NCBI RefSeq assembly: GCF_000188195.1 | Contig: NZ_GL830989.1 | Location: forward strand, 1-53,417 | Reading direction: 5' to 3' | Length of the DNA stretch: 53,417 bases | DNA from: Succinatimonas hippei YIT 12066 | Lineage (GTDB): Bacteria; Pseudomonadota; Gammaproteobacteria; Enterobacterales; Succinivibrionaceae | Shown: in pieces, positions 24,266 to 31,778 of the stretch | Numbering within the stretch: position 1 is the stretch's first letter | How the letters are laid out: every line of letters begins with the position of its first letter | Position numbers and translations under genes: made by a program | The notes under the pieces: model-generated | What the model saw: the letters and a program-made list of their open reading frames with translations, nothing else | What the model was told of the DNA's origin: nothing | The model's database searches: none

Positions 24266-25396
24266 TCAGTAGATGGATTCAAGTATTGAAGCTATATTTT
24301 CATTAGTTAATAAAACCGGATTGTTATCAGCTCGACCCTTGGTAATGCAAAGAGGGACCAAAGCCTCGATATCCGATTTGTCAGCGCCCCATTGGGACAA
24401 GGTGCTTTTAATCGATGCTCGCGTCAAAAGCCCGTTAATACGTGCTTTAAACTCATCGGCATCTTTAACTCCCAACGCTGCAAGCAAAGACTTGGGATCT
24501 TCAATTTGCGGCAAGTTAAGCGTAAACACGGGAGCCAGCAGCATGCTTACCGCCACCCCGTGCGGAATGTGATAATGCATGGTTAAAGGATAGGAAATTG
24601 AGTGGCAGGCGGTTGTCTTGGTATTGCTGAAGGCAAGCCCTGCAAGCATGCTGCCTTTTGACATTGCATCATGGGCTGCAAAATCTTCGCTGAACAAGCC
24701 GTCGATATGCAGCATAATTTCACGGATGGCGCTTAAGGCAAGTGCTTTTGAAACACAGTTTGACGCTTTTGCCCAATAACTTTCTACAGCGTGGGCTACG
24801 GCATCAAGTGCTGAAGAAACCGCAAGTGCTAAAGGTAAAGTTGAAGACAAATCAGGATCGATTAATGCCGCGTAAGCATAGTTCTCTTTGCTTTCAACCG
24901 AGCGCTTTACTTCTATTTCAGGATCCCAAATCGTTGCCCAGCAGGTAACCTCACTGCCGGTGCCTGCGGTTGTAGGTATGCCGATCCACGGCATTTTATT
25001 TTCCGTAAAGCGCTTATCAATGATTGCCGTACGCAGCTCATCAATGTTTGAAATATCAAGATCATGCAAACAACATAAAGATTTGGCCACATCCAGAACC
25101 GATCCGCCGCCGATACCCACCACGGCTCCCAAATTAAGCTTACGGGTATGATCATATACTCCGTATAAATCCTGAACGGAAGGATTTGAGGCGGTAAAAA
25201 CCACAGGATGAACCTTATAACCGTCCTGCTTATTTAAAAGATCTTTAATTATTTCATGTTCAAGAACGCACTCGGACCAAACAATAAGCAGCACATCCGA
25301 TCCTTTATCTGCAACAAGCGACTGCAGAAGGTCGGGTAATTTTGCAAGGCACCCTTTTCCCTGACAGATTTTCACCGGATTGAAATAATGATTCAT
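24266..25396 (-). CDS. Iron-containing alcohol dehydrogenase of phosphonate metabolism
   Basis: A 376-residue group III (iron) dehydrogenase with the NAD-binding GIGGGSVLDVAKS near residue 94, PTTAGTGSEVT, and metal ligands in DAVAHAVES and the CHSISYPLTMHYHIPHG region. It lies 14 bases after phnX in a phosphonate import operon, where a known subgroup of iron dehydrogenases interconverts phosphonoacetaldehyde and 2-hydroxyethylphosphonate. Since no aminotransferase gene is present, it may run as an oxidation that feeds PhnX. Substrate and direction are inferred. Confidence 0.85.
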   Translation of the reverse strand: MNHYFNPVKICQGKGCLAKLPDLLQSLVADKGSDVLLIVWSECVLEHEIIKDLLNKQDGYKVHPVVFTASNPSVQDLYGVYDHTRKLNLGAVVGIGGGSVLDVAKSLCCLHDLDISNIDELRTAIIDKRFTENKMPWIGIPTTAGTGSEVTCWATIWDPEIEVKRSVESKENYAYAALIDPDLSSTLPLALAVSSALDAVAHAVESYWAKASNCVSKALALSAIREIMLHIDGLFSEDFAAHDAMSKGSMLAGLAFSNTKTTACHSISYPLTMHYHIPHGVAVSMLLAPVFTLNLPQIEDPKSLLAALGVKDADEFKARINGLLTRASIKSTLSQWGADKSDIEALVPLCITKGRADNNPVLLTNENIASILESIY

Positions 25397-25410
25397 TGCC
25401 TATCCTGCCT

Positions 25411-26208
25411 TTACTTAGTCTCGTTGAGCTTGTTGATAAGCTCTGGAAGATCGCTTATTGAATCAAGTACGTAATCAGCACCCGCCTCAAGATATTTTTT
25501 GGTAGCCAATTCTTTTTTAGCTTTAAGATCGGAATAAGACATCGATTCGTATTCGGCTTCGGACAATCCGAGCAGGTTTGAGCCCTTAAGCACGCCGACA
25601 CTGACAGCTCCCGCATTGACGCCCTCTAAAATATCGACGACGGTATCCCCTACTTTTACGACCGAACGGGGAGGATATACATTTAATTGACGCATGCATT
25701 CAAAAAGCATGAAAGGAGAAGGACGACCGTATCCTCCGGTTTTATCCGGGGTAACGACGCAATCAGGGCTATAGCCTAACTGCTTTGCGGCGGGAATTAC
25801 TTTTTCCATCATCTGGGAGTTGTACCCGGTGGTAGATCCGATTTTTATTCCCATAGTTCTTAAAGCGATAACTGTCTGTAACACTCCGTCAATAGGCTTG
25901 CTGTAATCTGCTACGATTTCATATAAGGTAGCCTCAAATTCTTCATATAACCTTTGAATGTCCTTCTCGTCGGACTCTCTGCCGTAATGCTTAAACCATT
26001 GCTGTTTTGCTGAATTTAAAGACAATAAAGATCTGATATGAGCTTTTTTCTCCATACCCATCGGACCGTTAATCTCATCTAAAGTAAGATTAATGCCGTT
26101 TTTTGAAAAAACGATATCAAAAACTTTACTGGGGGCGCTTGAACCGTAATCAACCGTAGTTCCGGCCCAATCAAAAACCACTGCAGATATTTTGTTTTGA
26201 GAAGACAT
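25411..26208 (-). CDS. phnX: Phosphonoacetaldehyde hydrolase (phosphonatase)
   Basis: Cleaves the C-P bond of phosphonoacetaldehyde to acetaldehyde and phosphate. It is a 265-residue HAD enzyme: VFDWAGTTVDYGS contains the nucleophile Asp13, Lys54 in PMGMEKKAHIR occupies the Schiff-base position (Lys53 in Bacillus cereus PhnX), and GSTTGYNSQMM and VKVGDTVVDILEG form the later HAD motifs. First gene of the phn operon, with GGAAAA before its ATG. Confidence 0.95.
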   Translation of the reverse strand: MSSQNKISAVVFDWAGTTVDYGSSAPSKVFDIVFSKNGINLTLDEINGPMGMEKKAHIRSLLSLNSAKQQWFKHYGRESDEKDIQRLYEEFEATLYEIVADYSKPIDGVLQTVIALRTMGIKIGSTTGYNSQMMEKVIPAAKQLGYSPDCVVTPDKTGGYGRPSPFMLFECMRQLNVYPPRSVVKVGDTVVDILEGVNAGAVSVGVLKGSNLLGLSEAEYESMSYSDLKAKKELATKKYLEAGADYVLDSISDLPELINKLNETK

Positions 26209-26581
26209 GTTGTTTTCCTTTATATATTTTGCTTTATTTTGCTTTGTTGTGTGCAGTATATTAAAGAGAAAACAGCATAAACAATCATGAATTGGTTAAA
26301 AATTTATTAAATCCGTGTTAAGAGATTTATTTATTTGAAAAATAGATAAATTTATATATAAAAACAGTAAAAATATTTTTTGCATTAAGAAAATTACGAA
26401 CATTATTTATATAAATAAACAGCAAATAATTAAATTTATATGCTGCATTTTGCAGTTTTGTGTACTAAAAACGAAAAATCAAACACGGGCAACAAAAACT
26501 TACCGCTGCTAAAATAAAAGAGAGAATCTAATGTTTGTCAATAAATTTTAATAAAACAGTCTCAACGATAATTTTATACGC
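26209..26581. promoter_or_regulatory. Promoter region of the phosphonate operon
   Basis: These 373 AT-rich bases hold no supported gene. Present are a 16-bp perfect palindrome TTATTTATATAAATAA (26403-26418), a CTGCA-TTT-TGCAG hairpin near 26443-26455 and the tandem repeat at 26227-26246. The operon promoter must lie here, but no single -35/-10 pair stands out in so AT-rich a stretch. Confidence 0.45.
26227..26246. repeat. Tandem 10-bp repeat in phnX leader, candidate DeoR-type operator
   Basis: TTTTGCTTTA-TTTTGCTTTG (9 of 10 identical) lies 19-38 bases before the phnX start. DeoR-family repressors often bind short direct repeats, and a DeoR gene lies just upstream of the operon. Confidence 0.45.
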
Positions 26582-27334
26582 TTATTTAACGTTTAACCCT
26601 TCTTTAATAAATGTTTCCAAATGTTTAGCCTGCGAGTCGGTAATAAGAATATCCACGTCATCAAGCGCCAGAACTTTTCGTTTTGAAATCTTGTTGAACT
26701 TGCTTGAATCCATTACCGCAATTACTCTTTTAGAGTTTTTAGCCAATAACTTGATAATCGGGATCTCGTTTAAACGAAAATCAGTAAAGCCGTCTAAAGC
26801 ATTAACCGCGTTAATCGACAAAAAAGCAATATCAGGAATGTATTCGTCAAACTCTCGTACACATTGGGCTCCGTATGAAGAACGCTCAAGTCCGTCCACA
26901 TCTCCGCCTATGGAAATAAGCTTAATCAAAGGGTTCTGCATCAAGATGGTAAGAGCCGCATAGTTGTTGGTGACAACGGTAAACCGCTTGTTTAAACCGG
27001 CAAGCTCTTGAGCCAGAACAGTATTCGTCGTCCCGGAATTTATTGCAACAATATCCCCTTCTTTTATATAGGCAAGAGCTTTTCTGCTTGCTTCACGCTT
27101 TAACTGGGCGTTGACGATTTCCCTACCGGTAAAATTGGAAAAAGAGAGCATTGAATCAGGAAGGCACGCCCCGCCTCTTACATATTTTATTAACCCTTCC
27201 TGCTCAAGCGCCTTCAAATCTCTTCTTATAGTATCAACCGAGACCTGCAGTGTCTTGCTTAAATCCGCAACCTTTACCGACTTGCCTAGCTGTAATTCCT
27301 GAAGAATAAACTCAACGCGCTTTGTGTATAACAT
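26582..27334 (-). CDS. DeoR/GlpR-family transcriptional regulator
   Basis: It is 250 residues, with an N-terminal winged helix (VKVADLSKTLQVSVDTIRRDLKALEQEGLI near 20-49) and a C-terminal sugar-phosphate sensor domain (INSGTTNTVLA, VTNNYAALTIL, IGGDVDGLERSSYG). Family members normally sense phosphorylated sugars. It is codirectional with and upstream of phnX, so it may sense phosphonoacetaldehyde or a related compound; this is inferred from position only. Confidence 0.9.
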   Translation of the reverse strand: MLYTKRVEFILQELQLGKSVKVADLSKTLQVSVDTIRRDLKALEQEGLIKYVRGGACLPDSMLSFSNFTGREIVNAQLKREASRKALAYIKEGDIVAINSGTTNTVLAQELAGLNKRFTVVTNNYAALTILMQNPLIKLISIGGDVDGLERSSYGAQCVREFDEYIPDIAFLSINAVNALDGFTDFRLNEIPIIKLLAKNSKRVIAVMDSSKFNKISKRKVLALDDVDILITDSQAKHLETFIKEGLNVK

Positions 27335-27809
27335 TAAAAATTTCTCTTTTAACTAACTTTAGTTCATTGTATCCCATAGCTATTCCCGATCATAACAATA
27401 TCGGTCAATCTAAGATCTTATAGTCTTAATCCACCGCACAATTTTACGTATCATCCCTTCTTTTTCATCTAAAGAGTTAATTTGTTGAACACCGCTTTAC
27501 GGCAGTGTCGTACTAATGTACAAAAACAAAATCTTGAGTATATTTTCCACGTCCCCAACAATATTCACGACTTGCTCCTTAAACTTTTTTCAAATGTAAT
27601 TCATTAATCTTTTTCGTTTTTTGTTACAAGAATATTTTTATCATGTAAAAAAAGGCTATTGAAAAGATAAAAATAATAACCACGTTCAACTTATCGGAAA
27701 CGTTTTTACGCTGAATATTGCAGCATTGCATATTCAGTCTCTAACGCTCCTAAAATTACACTTATAATTAAAAAAGATAATAAGATAAAAATAAAAAGGA
27801 GATGCCAAG
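27335..27809. other. 475-bp gap between DeoR gene and coaBC
   Basis: No intact gene. AACTAA-CT-TTAGTT (27351-27364) lies 17-30 bases before the DeoR start, where an autoregulatory site would sit. On the minus strand about 27420-27500 an open stretch encodes NSLDEKEGMIRKIVRWIKT before a stop and has another in-frame stop just upstream; it may be a gene relic, but it is too short to assign. CTGAATAT...ATATTCAG (27711-27737) is an inverted repeat before the coaBC promoter. Confidence 0.4.
27763..27768 (+). promoter_or_regulatory. Candidate -10 element for coaBC-dut
   Basis: TATAAT lies 42 bases before the coaBC ATG; the -35 region is weak. AAAGGAGA before the ATG is a strong ribosome site. Confidence 0.45.
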
Positions 27810-29102
27810 ATGGGAATGCAATTACAAAACCGTAAAATAATTCTCGGAATCACCGGAGGAATTGCAGCCTATAAAAGCTGTGAACTTGCTCGCCTTCTAA
27901 TCAAGCAAGGAGCTGATGTCCATGTTGTGATGACAGATGCGGCTTCAAAACTCGTCTCAAAAACCACTCTTGAAGCATTAACCGGACATGAAGTTGCCTC
28001 TGAAATTTTCTCAGATGCTAAAAACATTGATCATATTTCACTCGGTGCTGACGCAGATCTAATCTTAACCGCGCCCTGCACGGCAAACACTATCGCCAAA
28101 TTCGCAGCCGGCATGGCTGACAACATGCTAACTGCCGTAACTCTTGCCGCTCCGTGCATTAAAATCATCGCACCGGCCATGAACTCGCGTATGTACTTAA
28201 ATCAGGCGACCCAGGACAACATTGCGCTTTTAAGAAAACGCGGTTTTTATGTAATTGAACCTGCAACAGGAGAGCTTGCCTGCGGAGAAATCGCCACGGG
28301 AAGGATGCGTGAGCCGTCTGAAATCTGTGCTATCGTCTGCGCCATTCTAAACAATCAGATCCTTACTTTCTCCGAGGAAACGTTATTGCCTCCCCCTAAC
28401 GCTCCTCTTGAACTTACCCAAACCAAGTTACTGCCAAAAGCCGTAGGCGCAGGTAAGAAGGTTCTTATCACCGCAGGTCCTACCGAAGAGCCAATCGATC
28501 CGGTACGCGTACTAACTAACAGAAGCTCAGGCAAAATGGGATATGCTTTAGCTGCCGCAGCAGCTGCCCGCGGAGCTGAGGTAACCTTGGTTTCAGGTCC
28601 GGTTTCACTTAAAGTCCCTGACGGCGTAAAAGCAATTAAGGTAAAAACCGCGCAGGATATGTTCCTTGCAGTAACCGAGCATGCCAAAGACAATGACATA
28701 GTCATAGGCTGTGCAGCCGTATCCGATTACCGTGTCGAAAAAGTATCGGATCAAAAAATTAAAAAGCAGGACGGCATTGATGAACTTACGTTAAAACTTG
28801 TCAAAAATCCTGACATTATCGCCACGGTAGGACATATGGAACATAAACGCCCATTTACCGTAGGATTTGCCGCAGAAACAAACAATATAGAACATTATGC
28901 CAAAGATAAAATCGTTAAAAAGAACCTTGATCTTATTGTTCTCAATGACGTTTCAAAGCAGGATATCGGTTTTAACAGCGATTTCAATGCAGTTACCGTT
29001 TTTGATAAAGAGGGTAAGGTTGCCGCATTCCCTAAGATGACAAAGGAGGTTTTATCCGGAGTTCTTATGGATCTTATTTTTGAAATGAACAAAAAAGCTT
29101 AA
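27810..29102 (+). CDS. coaBC: Bifunctional phosphopantothenoylcysteine decarboxylase / phosphopantothenate-cysteine ligase
   Basis: Performs two steps of coenzyme A synthesis. The flavin CoaC half (1-190) shows GITGGIAAYKS, catalytic His in IDHISLGADADL, PAMNSRMY and the active Cys in GELACGEIATGRM. The CoaB half (about 220-430) shows ITAGPTEEPIDPVRVLTNRSSGKMG and AAVSDYRVE with the catalytic lysine later. At 430 residues it is slightly longer than E. coli Dfp (406). It is 9 bases from dut, the same pair as in E. coli. Confidence 0.96.
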   Translation: MGMQLQNRKIILGITGGIAAYKSCELARLLIKQGADVHVVMTDAASKLVSKTTLEALTGHEVASEIFSDAKNIDHISLGADADLILTAPCTANTIAKFAAGMADNMLTAVTLAAPCIKIIAPAMNSRMYLNQATQDNIALLRKRGFYVIEPATGELACGEIATGRMREPSEICAIVCAILNNQILTFSEETLLPPPNAPLELTQTKLLPKAVGAGKKVLITAGPTEEPIDPVRVLTNRSSGKMGYALAAAAAARGAEVTLVSGPVSLKVPDGVKAIKVKTAQDMFLAVTEHAKDNDIVIGCAAVSDYRVEKVSDQKIKKQDGIDELTLKLVKNPDIIATVGHMEHKRPFTVGFAAETNNIEHYAKDKIVKKNLDLIVLNDVSKQDIGFNSDFNAVTVFDKEGKVAAFPKMTKEVLSGVLMDLIFEMNKKA

Positions 29103-29111
29103 GGAAACAGC

Positions 29112-29570
29112 ATGGATCTTGATATCGAGTTAAAGATTTTAGATAAACGCTTAGGTACAGATTTTCCGCTGCCTGACTATGCGACGAGCGGAGCTGCCGG
29201 AATGGATTTAAGAGCCATGGTAGAAAAAGATACCGTCTTAAATTCCGGGGAAACCCGCCTCATTCCGGCGGGATTTTCCATGCACATTGCGGATAAAAAT
29301 GTCTGTGCGACTATTTTCCCGCGCTCAGGACTTGGCACCAAGCACGGCATTGTCCTTGGAAACCTTACCGGTCTTATCGACTCTGATTATCAAGGTCCGA
29401 TTTTAGTACCGCTGTGGAATCGCTCTTCATCCCCTTTTGTCATTGAAGTCGGTATGCGTATTGCGCAAATGGTCTTTTTACCCGTGATTCACGCCAAATT
29501 CAAAGTTTGTCAGGAATTCAGCCAAACTGAAGAGCGGGGAGACAAAGGATTCGGTTCAACAGGTGTATAA
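29112..29570 (+). CDS. dut: dUTP diphosphatase
   Basis: Hydrolyses dUTP to dUMP, preventing uracil incorporation and supplying dTMP synthesis. It is 152 residues with the five trimeric dUTPase motifs: [39 protein letters not shown] and the C-terminal [10 protein letters not shown]. Second gene of the coaBC-dut operon. Confidence 0.97.
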   Translation: MDLDIELKILDKRLGTDFPLPDYATSGAAGMDLRAMVEKDTVLNSGETRLIPAGFSMHIADKNVCATIFPRSGLGTKHGIVLGNLTGLIDSDYQGPILVPLWNRSSSPFVIEVGMRIAQMVFLPVIHAKFKVCQEFSQTEERGDKGFGSTGV

Positions 29571-29620
29571 AAAATCTTTTAGTAAAAGCACCGAAAATTA
29601 TCCCAATATGAAGCCGTTTC

Positions 29621-30202
29621 TTACGTATTCTCAGCGTGAATTCGGCTTTGTCTCCAGCCTTTTGCTTTTAACAACAGCTCATCAATTATTTTCTTTTTTC
29701 CCTGCGTATATCTTTTACGATCATTTGAAAAGCGTAAAGCTAAAATGCGTTTGCTTTTATCATAAAAGTCGGCGGACTCTTTGCTGGAATTAAGAAAATC
29801 ACGAAAATTAATGTAATCGTTCCATTCTTTTCCTTGCCACTTAACTACATGAATATGATGAGTTCTCGTATCTTGTAAAAAATCCCCGAGAACAAACAAA
29901 ATCTGACCTTTTACATCCTCCCCGCGATAAATGATACCGTGCCGGGCAAGAGCTTCTCTTTGCAAAAGAATATCCGCAACATTCCCAACTCCCACAGCGA
30001 TATCAATAATCGGTTTAGCGCAAATATTTAAAATCGCGGTACTGCCTACATGCTGAATATCAATCGCGCTATTTCCCAAAATTTCTTTTAGCTTTTTTAT
30101 TACACCAGCAGCATCCTTATGCCAATCAGTCTGATGGGGCACAAGTTTTACCTGTCCTCTTTTTAACCCGAGTATATATGTGTTACTAACCTTTTCTTTC
30201 AT
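29621..30202 (-). CDS. GrpB-family (UPF0157) nucleotidyltransferase-like protein
   Basis: A 193-residue protein with the family features: VKLVPHQTDWHKDA near residue 18, IDIQHVGSTAILNICAKPIIDIAVGV near 47-72 and the HIHVVKWQ strand near 115. The GSTA...KPxxDI core resembles a minimal nucleotidyltransferase site. The biochemical function of the family is not settled. It starts two bases after the rpoN stop, so it is translated with sigma-54; normally rpoN is followed by hpf and ptsN. An open frame on the other strand near the 3' end is a shadow. Confidence 0.85.
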   Translation of the reverse strand: MKEKVSNTYILGLKRGQVKLVPHQTDWHKDAAGVIKKLKEILGNSAIDIQHVGSTAILNICAKPIIDIAVGVGNVADILLQREALARHGIIYRGEDVKGQILFVLGDFLQDTRTHHIHVVKWQGKEWNDYINFRDFLNSSKESADFYDKSKRILALRFSNDRKRYTQGKKKIIDELLLKAKGWRQSRIHAENT

Positions 30203-30204
30203 TG

Positions 30205-31650
30205 TTAAAAAATACTTTTTCTTTCACTTGCAGGAGCAATTCTCAATTTTTCCCGGTATTTAGCAACCGTTCTTCTTGCAATACTTATTCCTTCTTTTTC
30301 AAGCAGCATTACAATCTTGCTGTCAGATAACGGCTTTCTTTTATCCTCATTTTTTATCAGATTTTCAATCAGAGCTAGAACCGCAGTTCCGGATTTTTCT
30401 TTTTCATCAGTTTTACCGCCGATATTTTTAATCTTTACGGCAAAAAAGGACTTTAAAGGAAAAGTCCCCAAAGGAGTCAAAACATATTTTTGAGAAATAG
30501 CCCTGGATACGGTAGATTCATGAACGCCAAGCGCTAAAGCGCATTCTTTTAAAGTAAGGGGGATTAAGGCGTTTTTTCCTGACAATAAAAAGTTTTCTTG
30601 TCTTTTAAAAATAAATTGTCCCAAATTTAAAAGCGTTTCATAACGCCTGCTTAATCCTGAAATGATAAATTTTGCTTCTTCAAAATTGTCTTTAAAAAAT
30701 CTTATATCTTTAGGATCTTTTGCTTGCCTGCGAAGTTTTAGGCATTTCTTATTTATAAAAACTTTAGGCAATTTGTCGGTATTAAGCTCTACTTTAAAGC
30801 CTAAGTTTCCCCTTTGCACGATAAGATCGGGAATAACATCAAGCTCTTGCGATTTTGCTATCTGAATATAAGGACGCGGCTTTAAGGAAGCCAACTTTGT
30901 CAGAGCTTTTTTTAAAGTCTCATCATCACACTTAATATTATTTTTAAGCCCCTTAAAATCGTGTCTTATGACGAGATCTTCATACTGTTCAAGCATCATA
31001 ATACATAAAGAATTTAAAGGAGAAGACGACTCATCTTTAAGCTGCAGCAACAAAAATTCCTTTACATTTCTTGATCCCACGCCGCGCGGATCAAAATGCT
31101 GAATAAGCTTTAAAACGCTTAAAACCTCATCTTCCGTACAAGACAGCTTAAAAGCGATATCTTCAGGTCTTGTTTGCAAAAAACCGTCATCGTCAATACC
31201 ATCAATAAGCCATTCCCCTATTTCTTTATCTTTTACTGAAAGTGACGCTAAATTAAGCTCAAATAAAAGTGAATCATGAAGGCTTTGAGCTTTAGCGTCA
31301 TTTTCAAAAAACGGATCTACTGCTGAGCTTTTTAAAATAAAATCGGATTGACTTAAACGACCGTTGCTTTCAAGCTTAGTGTTTTCATCCGGCGTTATTT
31401 CCACAGGATGGGAAGAAATATCATTGTCGTAAAGATCGTATGCATTATTTAAATCTTCAAATGAAGCCAAATTCTCATCGTTTTGCTTGACGTCTAAAAA
31501 AGGATTGCGTTCTGCTACTTCATTTAATGCTTGATTCAACTCCACGGCAGATAACTGTAAAAGCTTTAAGGATTGCTGTTGCCTCAAAGCTAAAACATGG
31601 CTTTGCTTTTGACTTAAAGAAAACTCAAGACTGTTATCTGTTTTTATCAT
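30205..31650 (-). CDS. rpoN: RNA polymerase sigma-54 factor
   Basis: Directs RNA polymerase to -24/-12 promoters and needs an ATPase activator. It is 481 residues: a Gln/Leu-rich activator region (SQKQSHVLALRQQQSLKLLQ) at the N-terminus, an acidic linker, the core-binding region, a helix-turn-helix (ALGVHESTVSRAISQKYV) and the exact RpoN box ARRTVAKYRE at 458-467. It is divergent from a sigma-54 activator gene and a nearby target promoter is visible at 33773-33788. The usual lptB upstream and hpf-ptsN downstream neighbours are absent. Confidence 0.96.
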   Translation of the reverse strand: MIKTDNSLEFSLSQKQSHVLALRQQQSLKLLQLSAVELNQALNEVAERNPFLDVKQNDENLASFEDLNNAYDLYDNDISSHPVEITPDENTKLESNGRLSQSDFILKSSAVDPFFENDAKAQSLHDSLLFELNLASLSVKDKEIGEWLIDGIDDDGFLQTRPEDIAFKLSCTEDEVLSVLKLIQHFDPRGVGSRNVKEFLLLQLKDESSSPLNSLCIMMLEQYEDLVIRHDFKGLKNNIKCDDETLKKALTKLASLKPRPYIQIAKSQELDVIPDLIVQRGNLGFKVELNTDKLPKVFINKKCLKLRRQAKDPKDIRFFKDNFEEAKFIISGLSRRYETLLNLGQFIFKRQENFLLSGKNALIPLTLKECALALGVHESTVSRAISQKYVLTPLGTFPLKSFFAVKIKNIGGKTDEKEKSGTAVLALIENLIKNEDKRKPLSDSKIVMLLEKEGISIARRTVAKYREKLRIAPASERKSIF

Positions 31651-31778
31651 AATTTACCGCTGCTACTTATTATCAGGATGAAGCAAGCATAATTTGTCTA
31701 CTATGCTAAAATTTTTACATATTTAAAATAATTACAGCGTCATCAATCTCACAAAAGCGCAGATAAAAAACGAAGATC

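Noticed and set aside
29563-29793. Plus-strand frame after dut
   Set aside because: It lies over the 3' end of the GrpB-family gene and is antisense to conserved sequence; no ribosome site.
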